Source: Legionellaceae bacterium (GTDB taxonomy: Bacteria > Pseudomonadota > Gammaproteobacteria > Legionellales > Legionellaceae). From it: 12,920 bases of DNA. The stretch covers positions 1-12,920 of the forward strand of contig CANNIJ010000046.1 of NCBI GenBank assembly GCA_947505025.1. Direction: 5' to 3'. Below, one piece after another: positions 1 to 5,708 of this stretch. A program made the position numbers and the translations under genes. The notes under the pieces are model-generated. The model saw only the letters and a list, made by a program, of their open reading frames with translations, was not told the DNA's origin and did not search any database. Numbering within the stretch: the stretch's first letter is position 1; each line of letters opens with the position of its first letter.

Positions 1-1247
1 ATAGCCGAACAAGCTATGCTTAATACAGCAATCCCGGCAATTGGCAAACCCGCGTAACATAAAGCCACGCATACAATTGCCAGCGCGACTACAAGCAAAA
101 AAAAGCAGAACATACTTAACTGCGCCCGCTCCCAATCATGCTTGTTCTTAAGTTGTAAATCAGCTAGTCGCAGGTCATAAATACCTGTTTTTGGATCATC
201 TGCTCTTAATTCAGCACGCAGTGCTGTGATCGCAGCCTTCTCTTGTTCATAATATGCCTTGGCCTCCAGCCAACCATTCAAACTCATACTTAAATCAACC
301 ACCAGCAATCCCAGGGTAATCAGGCCGCCGGTTGCTGCACTGACTATATTGAGAGCACCACATGTAACAACATTTCCCGGCCCCCAAAAGATGACGTCAT
401 TTACATACCAATCCTTTGAGGTATCGATATAGTAAGCTAATCTTTCCAAAAACGGGACCTGCTGGCAAAAGTCTTCAGGGGCATAACAAATAAGAGACAC
501 GTCATCCAATATTCTAAGTAACCCGCGCAAAGCATAAATAACATAACTCATGTGTCCGGCATATGGCGCAAACTCATTCAGAGCATCTACACCCGGGCCA
601 TTTGCCAGGCCAATGAGGGTTAAAATGTCTTGCATAATGCCACGGCCCCAAACCCAAAACAATCGACCTGCATTTATCCAGTTGATTGTGGGAGTAATCG
701 GCGCGTACGCTGGTTCTAATCGATATTGTTGATATCTTACTATCTTTTCTATACTGTCTCTATTAATCGAGTTATAAAAATCTAGATATTTGTCTAGCTT
801 TAAAATCCTAGCTTTTAAAGCCTGCTGCCGCCCCCAACCAAAACCCCACTCATGATTCCTGGTCTCGTATATATCGAGCTCAATTCGGGCTCTCAGCAAA
901 AAGATTGCAAATGTCAAATGTTGGGAGAATTCTTCTTTTTTTGTGATATTGCTATCGACACCTTTTAGATGTTCGATATATTTTGGATTTTCGAGAATTT
1001 GAAACTTTGTATCAAATTCCTCAATTCTGTCCTCCAAGCGCCAGCGATTTCTGAAAATCGGTAATATGTGCTCTGGCGGGAGTATGTCTGTTGACATGAA
1101 TAGATTTTTGACTGAGTCTTGATCTGCTTGAGTTAATAATGCAAAGTCGTATGTTTTTAGTATCCTATGTTGAGCTGCTTGTATGGCATTGCCGGTGTAT
1201 CCTCGCTCGGCATTCCAAAACCAACCACGCCCCTTAGATGCGCTCAT
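1..1247 (-). CDS. Unrecognised membrane-associated protein, C-terminus cut off by window edge
   Basis: This frame is open from an ATG at 1247 to the window edge, giving 415 codons with no stop. The start is supported by GAGG seven bases upstream of the ATG. I do not recognise the family. The first 280 residues look soluble and largely helical, with several Trp-rich stretches (WFW at 9-11, WGFGWG at 134-139, FWVWG at 197-201). Strongly hydrophobic stretches follow at about residues 289-318 and 377-415, separated by a charged, probably helical linker (about 328-375). There is no N-terminal signal peptide. This arrangement, together with the position beside dot/icm genes, would fit a membrane-inserting effector, but an ordinary inner-membrane protein is equally possible. 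It is transcribed divergently from the 1466-1939 gene. I am confident that it is coding and have no function to offer. Confidence 0.85.
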   Translation of the reverse strand, partial: MSASKGRGWFWNAERGYTGNAIQAAQHRILKTYDFALLTQADQDSVKNLFMSTDILPPEHILPIFRNRWRLEDRIEEFDTKFQILENPKYIEHLKGVDSNITKKEEFSQHLTFAIFLLRARIELDIYETRNHEWGFGWGRQQALKARILKLDKYLDFYNSINRDSIEKIVRYQQYRLEPAYAPITPTINWINAGRLFWVWGRGIMQDILTLIGLANGPGVDALNEFAPYAGHMSYVIYALRGLLRILDDVSLICYAPEDFCQQVPFLERLAYYIDTSKDWYVNDVIFWGPGNVVTCGALNIVSAATGGLITLGLLVVDLSMSLNGWLEAKAYYEQEKAAITALRAELRADDPKTGIYDLRLADLQLKNKHDWERAQLSMFCFFLLVVALAIVCVALCYAGLPIAGIAVLSIACSA

Positions 1248-1311
1248 TTTCGAACCTCTTCAGAAGAACATTTATGTATGCTCAATGCATATTACCTAGT
1301 TCATAAGGTAA

Positions 1312-1317
1312 ATTATA
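1312..1317 (-). promoter_or_regulatory. Possible -10 box for the 1-1247 gene
   Basis: The minus strand reads TATAAT here, a perfect sigma-70 -10 hexamer. The position 17 bases upstream is only a run of T, so the -35 is poor and an activator might be needed. The TTACC/GGTAA inverted repeat lies immediately downstream, where a repressor could sit. Confidence 0.35.
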
Positions 1318-1437
1318 ACACGGATCTTGCCGCAAAAAAACCTAACCGCGCACAGAATTTGCATTTCAGGAGCAAAATTATACACATTCTTATCTTCAAC
1401 TCCTAAGATTCACATGTTAATATGTGCAGCACATTTA

Positions 1438-1458
1438 CCTTAACATTAACAATAAGGA
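1438..1458 (+). promoter_or_regulatory. Inverted repeat overlapping the ribosome binding site of the 1466 gene
   Basis: CCTTA at 1438-1442 is the reverse complement of TAAGG at 1453-1457, and the latter includes most of the AAGGA ribosome binding site (1454-1458). In mRNA the pairing would partly hide the site. Five base pairs with a ten-base loop is weak, so it could equally be a DNA operator or chance. Confidence 0.3.
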
Positions 1459-1465
1459 TTGCTAT

Positions 1466-1939
1466 ATGCTTAGAGTTGTTGGATCTACATCGATTTTTCG
1501 CCGAATACTACCACGTAGCTGTTTACACACCACAACACCAGATGTGATCCAGGCAATGCGTATTAAGTTTCAAGGCAAGGAAAACTTTGAGCAGGCGGTC
1601 AGGCTCGAAATTATTGACCTTAGTACATTAAAGTTGTATCCAGCAATTAAGGTTGCAGAAATAAGTGCCCTATTTGAACAACAAAAGCATTATCCCGATG
1701 CACTAGGGTTTATTAACCAGCATGAATTGTTATCTATAGATAGATTAATGGCATGTGAACTCGGTGTAATCAAAGCATATAAAGCGTATTTGTATCAGCT
1801 GTCTCCAGCTAATTTGAGGGCTGGTGCTTATGATATAGAGAGTTGGAGGAAATTGCCTGTTTCCATACAAACAGTACTGATTACCACTAATGAAGATACT
1901 GAAGCTTACTTTCGCCCAGCTCCTGGCTGCGGTTGCTAA
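1466..1939 (+). CDS. Unrecognised 157-residue protein; presequence-like N-terminus, terminal Cys-Gly-Cys
   Basis: The ATG at 1466 follows AAGGA (1454-1458) at seven bases, a good ribosome binding site. An in-frame upstream ATG at 1424 lacks one, so I prefer 1466. I do not recognise the family. Residues 1-25 contain Arg at 3, 12, 13 and 17, several Ser/Thr and no acidic residue before Asp26, and residues 18-24 read SCLHTTT. This resembles a eukaryotic mitochondrial presequence more than a Sec signal, as there is no long hydrophobic core. The remainder is mixed and probably helical, with no membrane segment. The protein ends PAPGCGC, with Cys155 and Cys157, a C-x-C terminus like that of many Rab GTPases. 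The gene is isolated, convergent with the 1995-2189 ORF and close to the secretion genes. It is a candidate effector by inference only. Confidence 0.7.
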   Translation: MLRVVGSTSIFRRILPRSCLHTTTPDVIQAMRIKFQGKENFEQAVRLEIIDLSTLKLYPAIKVAEISALFEQQKHYPDALGFINQHELLSIDRLMACELGVIKAYKAYLYQLSPANLRAGAYDIESWRKLPVSIQTVLITTNEDTEAYFRPAPGCGC

Positions 1940-1953
1940 CTATCAACTATCAG

Positions 1954-1990
1954 GGCAGTAAATCTTATGGCTAAAAATAGCTGTGCTGCC
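1954..1990. terminator. Hairpin between convergent genes, possible bidirectional terminator
   Basis: An outer stem pairs GGCAG (1954-1958) with CTGCC (1986-1990). An inner stem pairs GCTA (1970-1973) with TAGC (1978-1981) around an AAAA loop, extendable by wobble pairs. It lies exactly between the stop codon ending at 1939 and the stop of the minus-strand ORF at 1995. There is no T-tract in either direction, so intrinsic termination is uncertain, but the position suits a shared terminator. Confidence 0.4.
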
Positions 1991-1994
1991 TAGA

Positions 1995-2189
1995 TTAATG
2001 CTTACGGTTTAGGTGACTGTTATGTGGGTCAGGAACTGTGTTTACATTGTCTAGTATTGTTTGCGCTGCGGTTATAAACTCTTTCATGGCCAGAGCGTAT
2101 TTCTCTGTATCTGCACTTTTAAACTGGCCTGATTTTAGGAGTGCATTGTACATTTGTGCTATTACTAGTAAAATGGATTCACTTTGCAT
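1995..2189 (-). CDS. Small 64-residue helical protein in the icmR position; unrecognised
   Basis: I chose the ATG at 2189 because GGGGG lies nine bases upstream and a TATAAT box sits further upstream; a TTG at 2204 would add five residues. The product has two probable amphipathic helices (about residues 3-20 and 27-48) and a polar His/Asn-rich tail. It has no signal peptide, membrane segment or cysteine. It is the next ORF downstream of icmS, the place occupied in Legionella by icmR or one of its fast-evolving functional equivalents (FIR genes), which are small and share no sequence across species. However, those genes pair with icmQ, and none follows here. The family is not recognised. An overlapping 63-codon plus-strand frame (2038-2229) has no good ribosome binding site, so I treat it as the shadow. 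Confidence 0.5.
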   Translation of the reverse strand: MQSESILLVIAQMYNALLKSGQFKSADTEKYALAMKEFITAAQTILDNVNTVPDPHNSHLNRKH

Positions 2190-2305
2190 TATATTAACCC
2201 CCAATCTTTGTGCTCTGATTATATCTTAATGGGCACAGATTAATCATATCATGCGGCGAGTATAATAAATACATCAGACGGCTTTCTTTTCGATTTCTTT
2301 ACACT
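2190..2305 (-). promoter_or_regulatory. icmS-downstream gap with possible promoter for the small ORF
   Basis: This gap separates the icmS stop from the 64-codon ORF. A perfect TATAAT lies on the minus strand at 2218-2223, with the ORF start about 29 bases beyond it. The -35 region is weak (TGATTA-like at 2241-2246). I found no convincing terminator hairpin after icmS. The small gene may therefore have its own promoter or be read through from icmTS. Confidence 0.4.
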
Positions 2306-2650
2306 TCAGTCATACATTAACTCATCCAGCGGCGTGTAATCCGTCTGCGGACTACCTTGGACTAACTCATGAAGTACATCGGTCATACATAATAACCGTA
2401 ATGTATTCGGAGTTACATTGTCAAAAACCACTTGATGCCCAAGAAGCGCCGATTCTGTGTCTGTAAAGGTTATGCCCAGTCCGTAGCCCAAGCACAGTGA
2501 GCATAACTGATCTGCACGCCTTGCGATTGCTGGTAATAAGCCTGTGGGTGCAAAAACATCCGCAGATGAAATCATCCGGTCATTTAAGTAAAATCGTGCA
2601 TTCATACGTGCGGCAATTAATTCCATGCATTTCGATAAGTCTTTTTCCAT
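2306..2650 (-). CDS. icmS: IcmS, Dot/Icm effector adaptor (secretion chaperone)
   Basis: The 114-residue length equals that of Legionella IcmS, and the sequence is strongly family-like: MNARFYLNDR near residues 17-26, GLLPAIARRADQLCSLCLGY around 37-56, and the C-terminal TPLDELMYD. IcmS is a small acidic cytoplasmic protein. With IcmW it binds effectors and presents them to the DotL-DotM-DotN coupling complex at the inner membrane. There is no signal peptide or membrane segment. The icmT stop and the icmS start are directly adjacent (TAA then ATG), so the two genes are almost certainly co-transcribed and probably translationally coupled. icmW and dotL are not in the window. Nothing is truncated and the assignment is firm. 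Confidence 0.97.
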   Translation of the reverse strand: MEKDLSKCMELIAARMNARFYLNDRMISSADVFAPTGLLPAIARRADQLCSLCLGYGLGITFTDTESALLGHQVVFDNVTPNTLRLLCMTDVLHELVQGSPQTDYTPLDELMYD

Positions 2651-2911
2651 TTATTGCCACCAAGATTGGACGGTTTTTACCGGCCCAGCAAAAAACAATC
2701 TTACTGAGCGAAAAAATACCGGCAGTGTATAACCATAATGCTCAAGAATGCCAAAGAAAACCGCTGAAACCAAAACTAAAACCCCGGTCCATATGCGAAT
2801 GTGCATCAAAAATATAAAAACTGGAAACACTGCGCGAGCATCCACCATAAAAAAGCGCGCAACACGAGCTGAGTCGCGCCAATGCGCTGTTTGAGCAAAT
2901 CCTTCAGCCAT
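2651..2911 (-). CDS. icmT: IcmT, small Dot/Icm inner-membrane protein
   Basis: The product has 86 residues, the usual IcmT length. It is recognised by AHWRDSARVARFFMVDARA near residues 9-27, followed by a hydrophobic stretch (about 29-57) and the basic C-terminal part with FRSVRLFFAGP. I chose the ATG at 2911 because AAGGA lies seven bases upstream; an in-frame upstream start at 2935 would add eight residues and lacks that support. IcmT is required for Dot/Icm function in Legionella, where C-terminal mutants are affected in pore formation and egress. It is the first gene of the icmTS pair and is divergent from the icmN operon. In L. pneumophila icmT runs in the same direction as icmN-icmB, so the arrangement here is rearranged. 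Confidence 0.96.
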   Translation of the reverse strand: MAEGFAQTAHWRDSARVARFFMVDARAVFPVFIFLMHIRIWTGVLVLVSAVFFGILEHYGYTLPVFFRSVRLFFAGPVKTVQSWWQ

Positions 2912-2938
2912 GTTGTTCCTTAAGTTTAAAACCATTGA

Positions 2939-2967
2939 ACTATAGGATTCAGCCTATTACAGTTTAA
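2939..2967 (-). promoter_or_regulatory. Candidate sigma-70 promoter for icmTS
   Basis: On the minus strand TATAGT (2939-2944) matches five of six -10 bases and sits 17 bases from TTAAAC (2962-2967), a weak -35. The -35 lies inside the AGTTTAAACT palindrome, so a regulator bound there would compete with or replace -35 contacts. Confidence 0.4.
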
Positions 2968-3013
2968 ACTTTAGGCGATTACAGATAAAAACACAATCAT
3001 TTTTACAAATGGC

Positions 3014-3042
3014 TTGTAACTGTTTGCATTGTATGTTGTTAT
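3014..3042 (+). promoter_or_regulatory. Candidate weak promoter for the icmN operon
   Basis: TTGTAA (3014-3019) and TGTTAT (3037-3042) are spaced 17 bases apart, each matching four of six consensus bases. The distance to the icmN start suits a short leader. Alternatives cannot be excluded in such AT-rich DNA. Confidence 0.3.
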
Positions 3043-3081
3043 TTTAGAAACGTTCTACGGTTCATGCCATAAGGACTACCA

Positions 3082-3693
3082 TTGAGACCACAGATTATTT
3101 TTTTTAAGTTCCATGGGAGCATATTAAAAACTTGCCTGATGATAATGGTGCGGGCTATAAATGGAGTGCATGGTTTGATGTTAGCTCTAATATTAGCCGC
3201 TGGATGCCAAGATCGACCTTATGTTCCAGAAGCCACGGATAAGCTACCCACTCAAATGCCTGGAACTTCGGACAAGATCAAAGAGCAATGGCAAGCTAAA
3301 ATTCAGCAACAAGGCGTACAGTTCATATCCTTAGGCCAAGATCATTTGATCAGTATCTCTGCCGAACTATTGTTTCCGAATCAATCACCGTCGCTAAACT
3401 GGAAAGCGTACAAATTATTAAATGATATAGCATGCTACCTAAAACAATTTAGAAAAATCAGCGTGAATATCGTAGGATTTTCTGAACCATATGTATCTGC
3501 CGAACGTGAACATGCTTTGACCTTGGACAGGGCGCGCGTAGTGGGCAATTATTTGTGGTCTCAAGGGGTTGAAAGTCGTTTTATATTTACTGAGGGTGTG
3601 GGAGCAGATAAACCAAAAGTTGCGTACACAGTATCAAGTGACGCATCTCCAAATGCCCGGATAGAAATTACTTTTAGGCATGCTGCAGGCTAG
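3082..3693 (+). CDS. icmN: IcmN (DotK), OmpA-like outer-membrane lipoprotein
   Basis: The lipobox LILAAGC ends at Cys42 (counted from 3082) and is followed by a polar linker. From about residue 95 there is an OmpA-type peptidoglycan-binding domain with VGFSEPY, the helix ALTLDRARVVGNYLWSQGV and IEITF near the end. DotK is a lipoprotein of the Dot/Icm outer-membrane complex. The start is unresolved. The TTG at 3082 has AAGGA six bases upstream but gives an unusually long 41-residue signal region. The ATG at 3139 gives an ideal 22-residue lipoprotein signal and 184 residues, near the 189 of Legionella DotK, but has no ribosome binding site. I report the outer bound. A T8 tract (3098-3105) lies between the two starts. 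The gene heads the plus-strand operon and ends eight bases before icmM. Confidence 0.9.
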   Translation: MRPQIIFFKFHGSILKTCLMIMVRAINGVHGLMLALILAAGCQDRPYVPEATDKLPTQMPGTSDKIKEQWQAKIQQQGVQFISLGQDHLISISAELLFPNQSPSLNWKAYKLLNDIACYLKQFRKISVNIVGFSEPYVSAEREHALTLDRARVVGNYLWSQGVESRFIFTEGVGADKPKVAYTVSSDASPNARIEITFRHAAG

Positions 3694-3701
3694 GAGGAGC
3701 G

Positions 3702-3998
3702 ATGGGAAGTATAGTTTGGAATACAATTAAACAATCAAAAAACTTTTACGTCAGAACATATCGTTTGACTGGAAGTTTGCTGGCTTTATCCTTTTCCACC
3801 ACCCTGCTGCTGATCGCAGGCATAATCTATACATTCATAAATATTTCACCTATAGATTTTTATGCAACTAATAGTGAACATCATCCCATAACACTACAGC
3901 CTATGGATCAACCTAATTACTCGGCTCAAGCTTTGCTAGGAGATGAAATCGAAACAGATCGGAAGCCAGAAACCAATCAACGTGCGTTAGCTCCATGA
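3702..3998 (+). CDS. icmM: IcmM (DotJ), short paralogue of DotI
   Basis: The start has a very strong ribosome binding site (AGGAGG seven bases or so upstream). The 98 residues comprise a short basic cytoplasmic part, one membrane helix (about 24-46) and a short periplasmic segment. That segment, IDFYATNSEHHPITLQPMDQPN, matches the corresponding part of the next gene product, DotI (KYFATSSNGRITQLVPLNQPN). DotJ is known as a DotI-like inner-membrane protein without the large periplasmic domain, and it associates with DotI. The order icmN-icmM-icmL supports the call. The tail after residue 75 is polar and probably disordered. There are 24 bases before icmL. Confidence 0.93.
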   Translation: MGSIVWNTIKQSKNFYVRTYRLTGSLLALSFSTTLLLIAGIIYTFINISPIDFYATNSEHHPITLQPMDQPNYSAQALLGDEIETDRKPETNQRALAP

Positions 3999-4022
3999 TG
4001 CATAATACAAACAGAGGTTCAT

Positions 4023-4661
4023 ATGTCTGAAGACGCTTTAACCAAGGTAATAATGCGCAACGCTTTTTATCGCGATGGACAGCACAAACTAATTGTGGTT
4101 TTTCTTCTGTCCGTAGTCGTTAATATCGCGCTAACAGTATTGTTAATTTATATGGTCACACATCCACCTACACCCAAGTATTTTGCTACCAGCAGTAATG
4201 GCCGCATCACACAGCTGGTCCCATTAAATCAACCAAACACATCTGATAATGCTGTTATCCAATGGAGCAGCGTGGCCACGATGGCGGCTTATTCGTATAA
4301 CTTTGTAAATTACCGTTCTGAACTAGAAGCTGCCTCTGGATTTTTTACTGGAGCAGGTTGGGACCAATTTATGGAAGCTTTGCAATCTTCAAACAATCTA
4401 GATGCAGTGACGGCGAAAAAACTAGTAGTTTCAGCGGTAGTTACTGGTGCACCAATAATTTTGAAAAAGGGCATGTTGAGTGATCGTTACGCCTGGAGAA
4501 TTAAAATGCCGCTGTTAGTTACATACCAAAGTGCCAGTGAACTCACACAGCAAAATCTTATAGTGACTCTTTTAGTAACTCGAGTGGACACTCTGAACTC
4601 TCCTAGCGGAATCGGCATAGCACAATTTATCAGTGCTCCGGCCAGCACAGGGAGTCAGTAA
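4023..4661 (+). CDS. icmL: IcmL (DotI), inner-membrane core component of Dot/Icm
   Basis: The 212 residues match the usual DotI size. A membrane helix spans about residues 23-45, followed by a periplasmic domain of about 160 residues. Family-like segments include PKYFATSSNGRI (51-62), AAYSYNFVNYRSELEAASGFF (about 88-108) and the C-terminal region of beta strands around YAWRIKMPLLVTY. DotI belongs to the DotI/TraM family and its periplasmic domain has a VirB8-like fold; it forms an inner-membrane complex with DotJ. The stop TAA shares its last base with the ATG of icmK, so the two are translationally coupled. Coxiella carries two icmL copies; here I see one full copy plus icmM. Confidence 0.97.
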   Translation: MSEDALTKVIMRNAFYRDGQHKLIVVFLLSVVVNIALTVLLIYMVTHPPTPKYFATSSNGRITQLVPLNQPNTSDNAVIQWSSVATMAAYSYNFVNYRSELEAASGFFTGAGWDQFMEALQSSNNLDAVTAKKLVVSAVVTGAPIILKKGMLSDRYAWRIKMPLLVTYQSASELTQQNLIVTLLVTRVDTLNSPSGIGIAQFISAPASTGSQ

Positions 4662-5704
4662 TGCGAACTTTGTTTGGTGGCAGAGTGGTTGCTTTAATAT
4701 TACTCAGCAGCCTGAGTCACATGGCGAATAGTGAGCATTCAGCATCAACAACTCAAGCTATGGAGCAATTACGGTTTTTACAAAAACGCTTAAATCCACA
4801 AAAGAATACGATGGACCAACAACCAAAAATGCCGGCTGAAGTGGCAGAAGAACGAACCGTTGAAAAGCCTCCGGTAAGTGTTAGGAACTTGCCGGACACT
4901 GGAACGGAGTCGGCCAGTTCATCAGATAAAGATGTTATTAATAAACTAGCTTTCGCCGGAGTTACAGAACAATTATTTCCCTTGGAGCCCAAGCAAATCA
5001 TTAAGTTACATAAACTATTTAATCAAACAGAATATGCCCGTGCAACATCTCCTAACACCCCACCACGCCCAATTGCTACCTCACAATTTGTAAATTTGTC
5101 TCCAGGATCGACTCCGCCAGTAATTAGACTATCTCAGGGCTTTGTTTCCTCGTTAGTATTTTTAGATTCTACTGGCGCGCCCTGGCCGATCCAGGCGTAT
5201 GATTTAGGCGATCCCGCTGCTTTTAATATAAAATGGGATACCACAAGTAACACCTTAATGATCCAGTCTAATAAATTATATACATATGGAAACTTAGCTG
5301 TGCGTTTGCGTGACTTAAATACACCGGTGATGTTAACGTTGATCCCTGGCCAAAAAGCCGTGGATTATCGTGTGGATTTACGCGTCCAAGGATATGGTCC
5401 TAATGCACAGAGCATGCCGATGGAACAAGGGCTACCGCCCTCAGCGAGCGATCTCTTGCTACATGTCTTAGACGGTGTACCTCCCGCAGGCAGTAGCCGA
5501 TTGGTCGTAAGTGGCGGTGATGCTCGTGCTTGGTTGGTACATGATCATATGTTTGTGCGTACAAATTTAACAATACTATCTCCAGGGTGGCTGGGTAGCA
5601 TCACTAGCGCGGATGGAATGCACGCTTATGAGATGCAAAAATCACCAGTTCTACTGGTGTCCTGGCATGGTCAAGTAATGCAACTAAAGGTGGAAGGGTT
5701 ATAA
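4661..5704 (+). CDS. icmK: IcmK (DotH), VirB9-like core-complex protein
   Basis: The product has 347 residues (Legionella DotH about 361). A signal peptide of about 24 residues (basic start, hydrophobic core ending near HMANS) is followed by a polar, Pro/Ser-rich region to about residue 95. A conserved C-terminal half follows, with SPGSTPPVIRLSQGFVSSLV, TGAPWPIQAYDLGDP and the terminal LLVSWHGQVMQLKVE. DotH forms the outer-membrane-associated ring with DotC, DotD and the DotG C-terminus, and its C-terminal domain is related to VirB9. The ATG at 4661 overlaps the icmL stop by one base and has GGAG six bases upstream. The gap to icmE is four bases. Confidence 0.96.
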   Translation: MRTLFGGRVVALILLSSLSHMANSEHSASTTQAMEQLRFLQKRLNPQKNTMDQQPKMPAEVAEERTVEKPPVSVRNLPDTGTESASSSDKDVINKLAFAGVTEQLFPLEPKQIIKLHKLFNQTEYARATSPNTPPRPIATSQFVNLSPGSTPPVIRLSQGFVSSLVFLDSTGAPWPIQAYDLGDPAAFNIKWDTTSNTLMIQSNKLYTYGNLAVRLRDLNTPVMLTLIPGQKAVDYRVDLRVQGYGPNAQSMPMEQGLPPSASDLLLHVLDGVPPAGSSRLVVSGGDARAWLVHDHMFVRTNLTILSPGWLGSITSADGMHAYEMQKSPVLLVSWHGQVMQLKVEGL

Positions 5705-5708
5705 CATA

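Larger units (their letters stand above)
1248..1465. promoter_or_regulatory. Divergent intergenic region with short inverted repeats
   Basis: This 218-base AT-rich stretch separates two divergent genes and should hold both promoters. On the minus strand a perfect TATAAT lies at 1312-1317, about 65 bases before the 1247 start, but I see no good -35 at the right spacing. TTACC at 1292-1296 mirrors GGTAA at 1307-1311 just downstream of that box. On the other side CACAT (1411-1415), ATGTG (1422-1426) and CACAT (1430-1434) can form alternative small stems. CCTTA (1438-1442) mirrors TAAGG (1453-1457), which contains the ribosome binding site of the plus-strand gene. No clear coding sequence lies here. 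Confidence 0.5.
2912..3081. promoter_or_regulatory. Divergent promoter region between icmTS and the icmN-icmB operon
   Basis: This 170-base AT-rich region must drive both transcription units. AGTTTAAA occurs twice in direct orientation (2923-2930 and 2961-2968). The second copy is part of a perfect 10-base palindrome, AGTTTAAACT, at 2961-2970, flanked by CCTA (2953-2956) and TAGG (2972-2975). These could be regulator sites; Dot/Icm genes in Legionella and Coxiella are known to be under PmrA and CpxR control, but I found no clean match to either consensus. Confidence 0.6.

Noticed and set aside
1167..1406. 79-codon plus-strand ORF
   Set aside because: It overlaps the start of the long minus-strand gene and its promoter region, has no good ribosome binding site and no protein-like pattern.
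1466..1939. IcmQ
   Set aside because: Its location near icmS invites the idea, but strand, sequence and N-terminal character do not fit; I see no IcmQ-like pattern.
2038..2229. 63-codon plus-strand ORF overlapping the small minus-strand ORF
   Set aside because: No ribosome binding site, cysteine-rich shadow-like composition, and the minus-strand frame has both TATAAT and a purine-rich site at proper spacing.
2497..2817. 106-codon plus-strand ORF
   Set aside because: It lies antisense to icmS and icmT, which are certain; it is a frame shadow.
2912..3081. CpxR (GTAAA-N-GTAAA) or PmrA (TTAA tandem) boxes
   Set aside because: Only partial matches such as GTAAA near 3003-3007 on the minus strand without a proper second half-site; not supportable.
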